From Desulfuromonadaceae bacterium (GTDB lineage: Bacteria > Desulfobacterota > Desulfuromonadia > Geobacterales > Pseudopelobacteraceae): DNA of 64,000 nucleotides. Below the pieces are notes generated by a model. That model saw only the letters and a program-made list of their open reading frames with translations. It was not told the origin of the DNA and made no database searches. This document shows positions 53,806 through 61,117 of the stretch, piece by piece. Each line of letters opens with the position of its first letter. Within the stretch, counting starts at the first letter, position 1. The position numbers and the translations under genes were made by a program. The stretch lies in the NCBI GenBank assembly GCA_028687585.1, contig JAQTZV010000023.1, positions 34,839 through 98,838 of the forward strand, read 5' to 3'.

Positions 53806-54204
53806 TCAGCCTATGAACGACAGGAATACCTTCCTTTCACGCGGCCCATCAAATTCGCAGAGATATATTCCCTGCCACGTACCCAACCACAGTTTACCGT
53901 TCCGAAGAATTACCTGTACTGACGACCCGTAGAAACTGGATTTGATATGGGCATCTGAATTTCCTTCACTATGGCGGAAATGTTTGCTCCGAGGCACAAG
54001 TTCGTCACTAAACCATTCCATGTCCCGCGCCACATCTGGATCAGCATTTTCATTGATGGTCACTCCTGCTGTAGTATGCGGCACAAAGATTGTAATTATT
54101 CCATCCTGCCAGCCGTTGTTGGAAACGACTTCGGATATTTTTGCTGTAATAGAAACAAATTGAGTCCGCCTGTCGGTTACTAGACCCATTTCTGCTGTTT
54201 TCAT
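53806..54204 (-). CDS. YjbQ family protein (secondary thiamine-phosphate synthase-like)
   Basis: A 132-residue protein of the YjbQ/UPF0047 family, with AKISEVVSNNGWQDGIITIFVPHTTAGVTINENAD, the conserved SFYGSSVQVILRNGKLWLGTWQGIYLCEFDGPRERKVFL, and HSEGNSDAHIKS. Family members weakly substitute for thiamine-phosphate synthase, but the physiological role is not known. The ATG at 54204 follows AGGGGG and is preferred over a GTG 33 bases upstream. It lies 38 bases from the right end of the IS element. Confidence 0.85.
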   Translation of the reverse strand: MKTAEMGLVTDRRTQFVSITAKISEVVSNNGWQDGIITIFVPHTTAGVTINENADPDVARDMEWFSDELVPRSKHFRHSEGNSDAHIKSSFYGSSVQVILRNGKLWLGTWQGIYLCEFDGPRERKVFLSFIG

Positions 54205-54334
54205 ATTGGTTCCCCCTGAGAAACCGAATTCTACCATAAAATTCTTTTTGCATCAAAAACCCAGCATCCTTTTCATCATTTTGGCAGAACAGCCTTAAGG
54301 AGCAAGCAGTCACTTTTGCGTCTGGGAGGATATT

Positions 54335-54655
54335 ATGAATCTGGGATGTGGTTTAATTACGGAAGAATGGCCTTCACTGTCGGACTCGCATACAGGCAAT
54401 GCCGCTGATATCAACATTCCAGTCGATATTTTCTTCTCGCAGAATTTAGCCCCTTCTATTGTGGTCTGTTCAAACTGCAGTGCTACCGAAAATGACAGTG
54501 TTGCATTTAATAACGGAGAATGGATTCCATACTACTGGGATGACGACCTTTCTATTGAACGTGGGCCTCTCTGCCCGAGCTGCGTTGAAATATTCGGCAT
54601 CCACTTCGTTTTTGATGCCCAAACCGGTGAATACGTTAAGGGGGTGGTAAAATGA
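54335..54655 (+). CDS. Hypothetical zinc-ribbon protein
   Basis: A 106-residue protein with two CxxC pairs (VVCSNCSATEND and LCPSCVEIF), which should form a zinc ribbon, separated by about 35 residues including WIPYYWDDDLS. N-terminal half is acidic. No family recognised. Its stop overlaps the start of the next gene by four bases (ATGA), so both are coexpressed. Confidence 0.6.
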   Translation: MNLGCGLITEEWPSLSDSHTGNAADINIPVDIFFSQNLAPSIVVCSNCSATENDSVAFNNGEWIPYYWDDDLSIERGPLCPSCVEIFGIHFVFDAQTGEYVKGVVK

Positions 54656-55107
54656 TGCGCTATTTTGTCAGCACACATGATGAAGGAAGAACGGCTCCGG
54701 TTGCTATCGATTGCGTATGTGAAGATGGTACCAGTCAGATTTGTGGTCACTCTCTGGCACAGATTTCAGAGCGCTACCCAAATGTAATAATCTTGACCAC
54801 AGAGGAATTCCAGTTGCTGCAGGAGGCTACCTGTTGCACTGATCCGGTTGGAATTACTGCAGAGAAGTTCAACGAAATGTTGGAAGTCCTGCCACCGATG
54901 AAATGGCGAGGAGGCGGAAACTCTGAGTCATTTATGATGTCCGAGTTTATGACTGGCCGAATTACTGGAATCTATTGTCGTATTGGGACGAAGTACTATT
55001 CTTTTCTTGGAGTCTGCACCTTGACGCATGACGAGATTATCGCGAAGTGTTGCAAGGTGTCCGGCTGCGGCTCCTCCCTGTCTCAATCGATACCTGCAGT
55101 CCGTTGA
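54652..55107 (+). CDS. Hypothetical protein, DUF1419-like (tentative)
   Basis: A 151-residue protein; the middle segment EMLEVLPPMKWRGGGNSESFMMSEFMTGRIT resembles DUF1419 proteins found on plasmids and integrated elements, but this is a weak recognition. It is translationally coupled to the zinc-ribbon gene upstream. The last 24 residues run through DNA that on the opposite strand encodes the C-terminus of the polyvalent protein (71-base convergent overlap), so the tail may be an artefact of recombination. Confidence 0.55.
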   Translation: MMRYFVSTHDEGRTAPVAIDCVCEDGTSQICGHSLAQISERYPNVIILTTEEFQLLQEATCCTDPVGITAEKFNEMLEVLPPMKWRGGGNSESFMMSEFMTGRITGIYCRIGTKYYSFLGVCTLTHDEIIAKCCKVSGCGSSLSQSIPAVR

Positions 55108-57793
55108 AGTCGATCCTGCCGTGGAGTGTTCTGGCCGCTTTGAGGAGTGCCGGCAGGTGGCGGATATCATTCTGTGGCGCTGGCTTTATGTGAGCAGATG
55201 GTCTATTTTGGGTTTGGAGGTTGTTATGAGAACGTCTGCTGATAACGATAGTTGGGCCACCGAGGTTGATTTGATGATGTCTGGTTCTTGCACTTGCGAG
55301 GGTTGTGGCTCTGTTGTCCCGCAGGAAAATGGTTTTGCTGCCGCTGGTACTGGCTGGCTCTGCTTTAACTGTCACTCTGGTGTCGAAGTCCCTGGCTGTT
55401 CCCCTGCCGGCGAGCCTTGCTGACTTTAGCAGGTACCCACCAGCGAGGGATTTGTTGCTTTCTCTTGCTGGGGGTGATATGGTTGCAGGTAGGCTGATTG
55501 TACGTCCGGGCATTCGCTTTGCGCTGTCCGGGTAGCGTGCCCATTTATAAGGGGCGAAGCAATCAGCCTTTTTTAATGCACTGTATATCTGTGTTCCTGT
55601 CCTTGCACTGTTGATGTTTGCTCTTTGATGTGCGCTTGTACCTTCCCAGTTTCCGTTTATCAGATCGAATACAATGAGACCACTCATTTTCTCGTTACCG
55701 ATTCTGTAGGTAGCGACATATTTCCTGACGCTGACGGTTTTCCCGTTTTTTACCCTTGTGTCTTCCCATATTTCAGTTGGATTCTTGAGAGCTGCCGCCA
55801 GCATGAGGAGGTATCTTTCTCTGCCGTTCTTAAATATCTTATATTTTCCTGTTTGCCTGTCCTTAAACATTCTCGCCGATATGCGGATTTTCCTATTAGT
55901 CGCATCTTTAAACCATACAGGCTTATCAACACTTCCGCCAAATTCTGCCATAAACAGGTTGATGTGTCTTTTCTGTTCTTCTTTATCGTCCTTTTTATCT
56001 TTATCAATTTCTGGCAGCAGCAATGAGGCATCGAATGGTTCTACAGGGAATTTGCGTTGTGCCAAATTTGCGCTTGGCGCTGATGCAAACTGACCATGAT
56101 ATCCGTGGTTCTGGTTGCTCTTCACCAGCAGGTGCGTCAGGGAGAGGGACTTGGTGATATTCTTATTGCTGCCGTCGAAGCTGCCAGCGTTGCCTGTTGA
56201 TTTTATCTGGCCGGAGTCGAACACCACGAACTGTGATTCGTCTCGCGTGACCTTGTGCGTTTCACCCTTCTTGCGCTGGCTTCCGGGGTTCGATACGTCC
56301 GGATTGTGTTTGTCGAAGTAGGTGATGCCGTCCTGCTTCTTCCGGCGTATGCCATTCATAATGTCGTCGTCCCACGATCCTTCCTCGACGGTGTACTGGT
56401 CGTCGGTATCGAGTGGCTTCTCGATCTTCAGGTACGCAGCGATACGTTTTCCACCATGTGGGGAGCCTTCTCTCTCGGATGCGGTGAACCAGAATGCTTT
56501 CCCGCGACCATTGCCCTGCTCTTTGAATTCCGTGAAGTCGTGTTGCGTGTAGTGATAGACAAGCAGCGGTTTGCCTTGAGCATCGACCACCGTGGAGTTA
56601 CCGAACCATTTCCAAAAGTTCCGGATCCCTTCTTCGGTTGCGTGGATGTATTCTCCCTTGCTGTTCTTGGTTGAGCGGTCTTTGCCGCCTATGCTGATAG
56701 TCTCGGGCATGCTGGTTGGAGCCTGCTGTCCCTGCTCCTCGTAGTAGTTCCTGCCGGTCTTGAACAGCTTTGCGTACCGAGTGGAGTCTGATGCCGGCTG
56801 GAAGTCCCGATCGGTGTTGAACGAGATTATCGAGTCCCGGTTGACTTCCGCTTTGCCGTTGGTTATCGGAGCGACGTTGACGATGCTGTTCCTGGCCATC
56901 ACCACGAGGTATTCCTTGCCGTTGGCGTCTTCCACTATGCTGCCGTTACCGGGATGCTCTCGGGGCTGGACCATCGACGCGAGTCTGGCTGCGGCCTTCG
57001 CTCGTTCCTCTTCCTTGTCTCGCTGGAATCCCTGGTATGCTTCGCTGAGACCTTTGTATTTGTTCTTCCCGTACCATTCCTTCATGGCCTGGTAGACCTT
57101 CTTGGAGTACGGGTGCGCCTGGTTGCCGTTCATTATGGCGTCTGCGAAGTGTTCCGCGACGTATTCTCCGTTGTCCTTCATTGAGTAGATCGATACCAGC
57201 GTAGAGTCTGCTCCGGCGTTCTTGTGGTCGGCCTTGATCTTCCTGATGGCTTTATCGTATCCCACATTCTTTTCGCCTTCTTTGCCGTGGGCGTCTCGGA
57301 TGATGCCGTCTATTACGTGTCCGAACTCGTGTGCTGTCACCCAGTCGAGCTTGTAACGTCTTCCTGCTCTGCTGTTCTCTTGTTCGAATCCCGCGTCATC
57401 ATATTTGGCCGCAAGGGTGAACTGCTCCCCGAACGCATGCCCGATCGGTCCGCGACGTTGCGTGTCCATATGCACCGTTATCCGTGGGATGCCGAAGTCC
57501 TGCTGTATCTTGCCGACGACTTCCTTTACTGTCGGTACCAGCTCCGGGTGCATGGCGTCGATGTGATAATTCGCTATGAGCTCTGGGGAGGTTGGTGCCT
57601 GTTGCGCCAGCCACTCTGCGTATTCCCGATCGGCTTGCGCTACACGAGGATCCGCTATCTCCGTCCTGCGCTGGTGCTCTGCGACCTGGACGACTGCTCC
57701 GCTCTGGAGGTGACGGGTGCCGGCGTGTACCGTGCGCTGCTCTTCGTGGTGGTCGAACAGGTTCATCTGGCTCTTGCGGATTAAAAGGTGCAT
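55037..57793 (-). CDS. Polyvalent protein: zinc peptidase, ADP-ribosyltransferase-like and phage nuclease-like domains
   Basis: A 918-residue multidomain protein. Residues about 85-225 form a zincin peptidase with HEFGH at 155-159 and the distal Glu region EYVAEHFADA at 210-219. Residues about 388-545 resemble the ART-PolyVal ADP-ribosyltransferase-like domain (FWKWFGNSTVVDAQGKPLLV, VYHYTQHDF, VVFDSGQIKS). Residues about 600-740 resemble the phage Barnase/EndoU/ColicinE5-D/RelE-like nuclease 2 domain (VWFKDATNRKIRISARMF, NPTEIWED). Polyvalent proteins of phages and conjugative elements enter a new host with the DNA and protect it. The tail (741-918) is low-complexity and its end (GRIDFNGLQVSIETG) looks cut off. 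ATG follows GGAG. Confidence 0.75.
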   Translation of the reverse strand: MHLLIRKSQMNLFDHHEEQRTVHAGTRHLQSGAVVQVAEHQRRTEIADPRVAQADREYAEWLAQQAPTSPELIANYHIDAMHPELVPTVKEVVGKIQQDFGIPRITVHMDTQRRGPIGHAFGEQFTLAAKYDDAGFEQENSRAGRRYKLDWVTAHEFGHVIDGIIRDAHGKEGEKNVGYDKAIRKIKADHKNAGADSTLVSIYSMKDNGEYVAEHFADAIMNGNQAHPYSKKVYQAMKEWYGKNKYKGLSEAYQGFQRDKEEERAKAAARLASMVQPREHPGNGSIVEDANGKEYLVVMARNSIVNVAPITNGKAEVNRDSIISFNTDRDFQPASDSTRYAKLFKTGRNYYEEQGQQAPTSMPETISIGGKDRSTKNSKGEYIHATEEGIRNFWKWFGNSTVVDAQGKPLLVYHYTQHDFTEFKEQGNGRGKAFWFTASEREGSPHGGKRIAAYLKIEKPLDTDDQYTVEEGSWDDDIMNGIRRKKQDGITYFDKHNPDVSNPGSQRKKGETHKVTRDESQFVVFDSGQIKSTGNAGSFDGSNKNITKSLSLTHLLVKSNQNHGYHGQFASAPSANLAQRKFPVEPFDASLLLPEIDKDKKDDKEEQKRHINLFMAEFGGSVDKPVWFKDATNRKIRISARMFKDRQTGKYKIFKNGRERYLLMLAAALKNPTEIWEDTRVKNGKTVSVRKYVATYRIGNEKMSGLIVFDLINGNWEGTSAHQRANINSARTGTQIYSALKKADCFAPYKWARYPDSAKRMPGRTISLPATISPPARESNKSLAGGYLLKSARLAGRGTARDFDTRVTVKAEPASTSGSKTIFLRDNRATTLASARTRHHQINLGGPTIVISRRSHNNLQTQNRPSAHIKPAPQNDIRHLPALLKAARTLHGRIDFNGLQVSIETGRSRSRTPCNTSR

Positions 57794-57863
57794 GCCGTCT
57801 CCGTATCATTTTGTTGTTGTGGCTTGTACTCTCCAGATGGTAAATTTTGATACTGGAGGATGT

Positions 57864-58043
57864 ATGGCTTCTACATTATTTTATGGTTTCTTGAATAAAT
57901 CTGGCTCCGACTATGTTTTCCAGTCCGTTACTGCAAAGGACGAGGATGCTGCTTTCGACAAATTGCCCCTTCGTGCTGTGGTTGTCGGTTCTTCTGTTGC
58001 TGCTTGTGAGGAAGAGCTTTATTGCCGCCAGCACGATTGCTGA
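57864..58043 (+). CDS. Small hypothetical ORF on the opposite strand
   Basis: A 59-residue ORF (MASTLFYGFLNKSGSDYVF...) with GGAGG four bases before the ATG. It lies between two minus-strand genes and ends one base before the nuclease-like gene, so its orientation is opposite to both. It contains three Cys near the C-terminus. No family recognised; the ribosome-binding site is the main support. Confidence 0.45.
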   Translation: MASTLFYGFLNKSGSDYVFQSVTAKDEDAAFDKLPLRAVVVGSSVAACEEELYCRQHDC

Positions 58044-58721
58044 TCATCTCCTGATGAGGTACAGTCCGGCTGGCCTCATTGGGGGGTTGTGTTTGCTATC
58101 TGATTTTGATATGCTGTCCACATAGAGAAGCGGAAGAGCGGAAAATCTGCTACCGCCGGGGGCACTCTTCAATAGGGTGTCAGGATCGATGGAGGAAATG
58201 TAGTCCTCCCCGCTTCTTTGAGATTTTTGCCATACGACAGGTAATCCTTTGTATGGCATTTTCTTTTGAGAGAAGAATGTTTTGTATAGGATGAGTTGCC
58301 CATCCACTTTGGCTGCATCGATCACCACCGAGTGATGCCGATGGTACTTTCTTATGAAGGCATATACTTCCACTCGATCAAATCTTGTATCTCGCACGAC
58401 CTCGTCTGGGTTCATGAGCACATCCGGTATCGTCAAGTACATGATTGGTGGCAGGTTCGGGTGGTGGTTGAAGTGGTGATCGAGAAAGTATCCTTCGCCT
58501 GTGTAAATGTGCGAATCTGCCAGCGCTAATTTTTGGACAACCAACGGACTGATTTCTCCTACTGGTTTCATTTCGTTGCCGTGGGCAGCAAACAGCACCT
58601 CTTTAGTCAACTCTTCAGGCGGGAGTTTGTGTTTCTGGTCGATTAAGTGCCGGAACCTATCGAGCGTGTGCCTGAATGGTGCGGCTGCTTGCAAGATTCT
58701 ATTCTGCAAATAACTGCCCAC
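58044..58721 (-). CDS. Phage Barnase/EndoU/RelE-like nuclease-domain protein
   Basis: About 225 residues resembling the small nuclease-like domains attached to MuF or polyvalent phage proteins: SHIYTGEGYFLDHHFNHHPNLPPIMYLTIPDVLMNPDEVV is the characteristic segment, followed by RKYHRHHSVVIDAAKV and ILYKTFFSQKKMPYKGL. It could be an RNA or DNA nuclease, but catalytic residues are not certain. The start is uncertain: a GTG at 58721 lies 11 bases after the stop of a 39-residue ORF; the frame is open to 58784 but the upstream residues look random. Confidence 0.62.
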   Translation of the reverse strand: MGSYLQNRILQAAAPFRHTLDRFRHLIDQKHKLPPEELTKEVLFAAHGNEMKPVGEISPLVVQKLALADSHIYTGEGYFLDHHFNHHPNLPPIMYLTIPDVLMNPDEVVRDTRFDRVEVYAFIRKYHRHHSVVIDAAKVDGQLILYKTFFSQKKMPYKGLPVVWQKSQRSGEDYISSIDPDTLLKSAPGGSRFSALPLLYVDSISKSDSKHNPPMRPAGLYLIRR

Positions 58722-58731
58722 CGGTGTCCCG

Positions 58732-58851
58732 TTATGCCTTTGTGTACCCGTGGATTGCGACGTCGCTCTTTCGTAGCGGCACAATCCCAGCTTCTGCCGC
58801 TAGTCTGACCGCTTGCCCCACATCGTTAATGCTCTTCTTTAAAGCCTGCAT
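58732..58851 (-). CDS. Short ORF upstream of the nuclease-like gene
   Basis: A 39-residue ORF (MQALKKSINDVGQAVRLAAE...), preceded by CGAGG at a five-base spacing and followed after 11 bases by the nuclease-like gene. It is basic and helical. It starts just downstream of the terminator hairpin at 58862-58906, so it could open a two-gene transcript with the nuclease. Too short for a family assignment. Confidence 0.4.
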   Translation of the reverse strand: MQALKKSINDVGQAVRLAAEAGIVPLRKSDVAIHGYTKA

Positions 58852-58861
58852 ACTCACCTCG

Positions 58862-58906
58862 ATAAAAATAAACGCCATGCATTCACTGTATTGAATGACG
58901 TGGCGT
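58862..58906 (-). terminator. Terminator (minus strand) of the NlpC/P60-like gene
   Basis: On the minus strand an imperfect dyad with arms ACGCCA...CATTCA and TGAATG...TGGCGT (loop of six, small internal bulges) is followed by TTTATTTTTATC. It lies 60 bases downstream of the decayed NlpC/P60-like gene. Confidence 0.65.
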
Positions 58907-58949
58907 ATATCAAATGTTTTGCCCATTTAGGCAGCGGTATGTGGCGGGG

Positions 58950-58982
58950 AACGGGTGAAACCGTTTCACCCGTTGTTTTTTA
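58950..58982 (+). terminator. Perfect 11-base hairpin with T-run on the plus strand
   Basis: AACGGGTGAAA and TTTCACCCGTT pair perfectly around CCG, followed by GTTTTTT, which is a good terminator on the plus strand. No plus-strand gene that it would serve is visible immediately upstream, and the stop codon of the minus-strand NlpC/P60-like gene lies within the stem. Confidence 0.7.
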
Positions 58983-59298
58983 TCTTCCCATATAATTCGC
59001 CAGGTGATACCTGCCGGTTCTTCATCCCGAGTGCCGCTGCTGCCAGTTCAGAGCAGTACCATTTCTCCGGGTCTTCGATTCCTATCGTGATCAATCCGAA
59101 TATCCCCAGCCAGTCGTACTTCTTGCCGAGTTGGGCGTTCAGCCATTTCAGGTCTTTTGCCAGCGTTACTTCTACGATGTCCCAGTGATCACGATTGAAT
59201 GTTATTACCGGCTTGCTGCAGACGCCTCCGGACCATGCGTCGGCGGAGAATTGGGGCAATGATGCCGGTATTTGGATGCAAGGCGCGCGGCCTGGCAA
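58966..59298 (-). pseudogene. NlpC/P60-like (YiiX-type permuted hydrolase) fragment
   Basis: The last 70 residues are a clear permuted-papain hydrolase C-terminus: DIVEVTLAKDLKWLNAQLGKKYDWLGIFGLI, then KWYCSELAAAALGM. This is typical of phage-associated YiiX-like proteins. The preceding part (SADAWSGGVCSKPV) fits the family only up to about residue 17, and an alternative frame holds GIIAP. Together these suggest a frameshift near 59250, with the N-terminal half (the catalytic His region) lost or out of frame. Confidence 0.55.
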
Positions 59299-59451
59299 GC
59301 TGGACGCATATCGAGGTCACATGAGCCGAACAACGCGGCAAACGGATGTTGGCGTCATTGTCCCAATACGTAGATGAAGATAATTGTGATTATGGTTTAT
59401 GGATTTGCTGCTGGTAGTCGGGGAACATGTGAAAATATTTATGGGATATTT
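59299..59451. other. Non-coding gap between NlpC/P60-like fragment and IS630-like gene
   Basis: About 150 bases. On the minus strand it contains the likely former N-terminus of the NlpC/P60-like gene (ATG at about 59360, stop after 13 codons). A short AT-rich dyad (GAAAATAT-TTATGGG-ATATTTTC) lies at 59431-59453 near the IS630-like gene's stop codon. No gene can be supported. Confidence 0.4.
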
Positions 59452-60279
59452 TCAGGGGAGATATAGCACTTCGATTGTCATACAGTTCTCTTGGAGCCAT
59501 TTATTGGTTGGTTCGTTGTTAAATAATGAAACTTCCTTGTCTGCAAGTAAGTAAACTTTCCGCCCAGTATCATTTGCCAAACGGAACATGAACTCTATGG
59601 ATACCTCGCTTGATAATCCACTGCAGCTGAGCATAAATTTTATCTGGCCCTTACTGGTGATCGATGCAACGACATGTGTCGCATTTCTTTTTTTAACAGA
59701 CAAGAGGTCATCATAGATTTTCGCAGTAAACCCACCAAGATTCTGCACGGAGAGCCAGTGGATCTCACCGCCATCATGATTAGCTCGTTTAACAATTTCC
59801 TGGTATTCGTTGGCAACCCAGCTTTGCACTTCAAGTGATTTACCACTGCCGCTCAATCCAAATGGTCTTTGCGGAATTAGGCCCCAGCGCTTTAAATATT
59901 CTCCCACAGTACGAATTGGCACATCACATTTAAGGCGACGTTTGATTGCCTTTTGAAATAACTGCCGTGTCCATAACAAAGCCCCAAGCCTCATCACAAC
60001 CGGACCTTTAAGAAGCATGCTCAACAATTGCAATTCCTGCTTATATGTAATGCTTCGTTGTTCTCCTTTACGCCTGCCACGCCGTTGCCACACAAACAGA
60101 GGCATGTTTTCTTCTTGAAGATAATTTTTCCAGACCATGTTTGCATGCCGAGTGCTGACGCCAACAGTAGAGGCAGCATCTTTATTGCTTATTCCTTGTG
60201 AACGGAGGCGAATTATTTCACGTCGTATCACTTCTCGGGCGTCGTCAGGAAGTTTTCTGGAGTCAGTTTTTGTACTCAT
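59452..60279 (-). CDS. IS630-like transposase relative lacking catalytic motifs
   Basis: A 275-residue protein. The N-terminal half is a clear IS630-type winged helix-turn-helix region: IRREIIRLRSQGISNKDAASTVGVSTRHANMVWKN and RTVGEYLKRWGLIPQRP. In the C-terminal half the expected first DE motif (usually WxDE) is replaced by HWLSVQN, the second (usually VxDNxxxH) by LLADKEVSLF, and the third region ends at LYLP without the following PxYSPxLNPxE. The frame is intact, with no stop or frameshift. Inactivity as a transposase is inferred. The ATG at 60279 is the likely start. Confidence 0.6.
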   Translation of the reverse strand: MSTKTDSRKLPDDAREVIRREIIRLRSQGISNKDAASTVGVSTRHANMVWKNYLQEENMPLFVWQRRGRRKGEQRSITYKQELQLLSMLLKGPVVMRLGALLWTRQLFQKAIKRRLKCDVPIRTVGEYLKRWGLIPQRPFGLSGSGKSLEVQSWVANEYQEIVKRANHDGGEIHWLSVQNLGGFTAKIYDDLLSVKKRNATHVVASITSKGQIKFMLSCSGLSSEVSIEFMFRLANDTGRKVYLLADKEVSLFNNEPTNKWLQENCMTIEVLYLP

Positions 60280-60438
60280 TGTAGAAGCATAACAAAATCG
60301 AGACATTTATGACATATTTAATTGCTGAGTAATATTCCCTATTCAACTGCAAAAACTTGATGTTATCGAATCTTATTTCACAGTTTTCTTAGGCGTAAAC
60401 TCCATTGATATCATTCTGAAGGTACGGCTTATGTATGT

Positions 60439-60693
60439 GTGAAGGATAAAAATTCAATTTGGAATCCGGTTGTCGATATGCCTGCTCCTCAATGTACAAA
60501 ATGTTCGAGGTTTGACCGGGATCACACGTGCCTGGCCTTCCCTTCCGGAATACCCGACGAGATATTCCTCGGTGAATTCGACCACAAAGAGCCGTATCCG
60601 GGTGACGACGGGCTCATGTTTATAAAATCAGGAACTAACTCAAAGAGAGGAACAAACCATGAAATTAGCAGAAGCATTGATCGCGAGAGCTGA
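60439..60693 (+). CDS. Conserved hypothetical protein (cysteine pair)
   Basis: An 84-residue protein whose core (MPAPQCTKCSRFDRDHTCLA, then FPSGIPDEIFLGEFDHKEPYPGDDGLMF) resembles a small conserved hypothetical family. Two Cys pairs could bind zinc. The GTG at 60439 is used, but an ATG at 60478 beginning with the conserved core is equally likely. Its 3' end overlaps the DIP1984 gene by 35 bases. Confidence 0.6.
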   Translation: MKDKNSIWNPVVDMPAPQCTKCSRFDRDHTCLAFPSGIPDEIFLGEFDHKEPYPGDDGLMFIKSGTNSKRGTNHEISRSIDRES

Positions 60694-61117
60694 TATCCAG
60701 AAACGAATCGGAATGTTGCGAGGACGTCTGGCAGCTGTTGTCAAAGTTCAGGAGGGTGACGTGCCAGCAGAGAGTCCGGCAGACCTGATGGCTGAACTCA
60801 GGCACCTTACAGACGAAATGGAACTGTTGGTTAAGAGAATCAACAGGACCAACTCCGTTACTCTGCACAGCACAGACACAACACTATCTGATGCTCTCGC
60901 GACGCGGGATATGCTGCAGCTTAAGCAAGCAATCTATCGTCAGGTTTCCGAAGCTGGAAGGATTGAGCAGAACCGCTATAGCCGCTCTGAGGTTCGCTTT
61001 GTCAGTACCATCAATATCGGCGACTTGCAGAAAATGGCAGATGGCCTTGCACAGCAGCATCGAGAACTTGACTCGCAGGTGCAGTGCCTAAACTGGAATA
61101 CTGAACTTATGGAATAA
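60659..61117 (+). CDS. DIP1984 family protein
   Basis: A 152-residue helical protein: MKLAEALIARADIQKRIGMLRGRLAAVVKVQEGD matches the DIP1984 family start, and INRTNSVTLHSTDTTLSDALATRDML follows. Two long coiled-coil helices are separated by the INRTN segment. Function is unknown; family members occur on chromosomes and in mobile elements. It overlaps the preceding gene. Confidence 0.8.
   Translation: MKLAEALIARADIQKRIGMLRGRLAAVVKVQEGDVPAESPADLMAELRHLTDEMELLVKRINRTNSVTLHSTDTTLSDALATRDMLQLKQAIYRQVSEAGRIEQNRYSRSEVRFVSTINIGDLQKMADGLAQQHRELDSQVQCLNWNTELME

Noticed and set aside
55625..56026. 133-codon plus-strand ORF
   Set aside because: It lies entirely opposite the polyvalent gene over its recognised nuclease-like domain, which gives the better protein.
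57224..57784. 186-codon plus-strand ORF
   Set aside because: Opposite to the HEFGH zincin region of the polyvalent protein, whose reading is supported by motif evidence.
57592..57843. 83-codon plus-strand ORF
   Set aside because: Opposite the polyvalent gene start; Arg- and Gly-rich reverse-codon composition.
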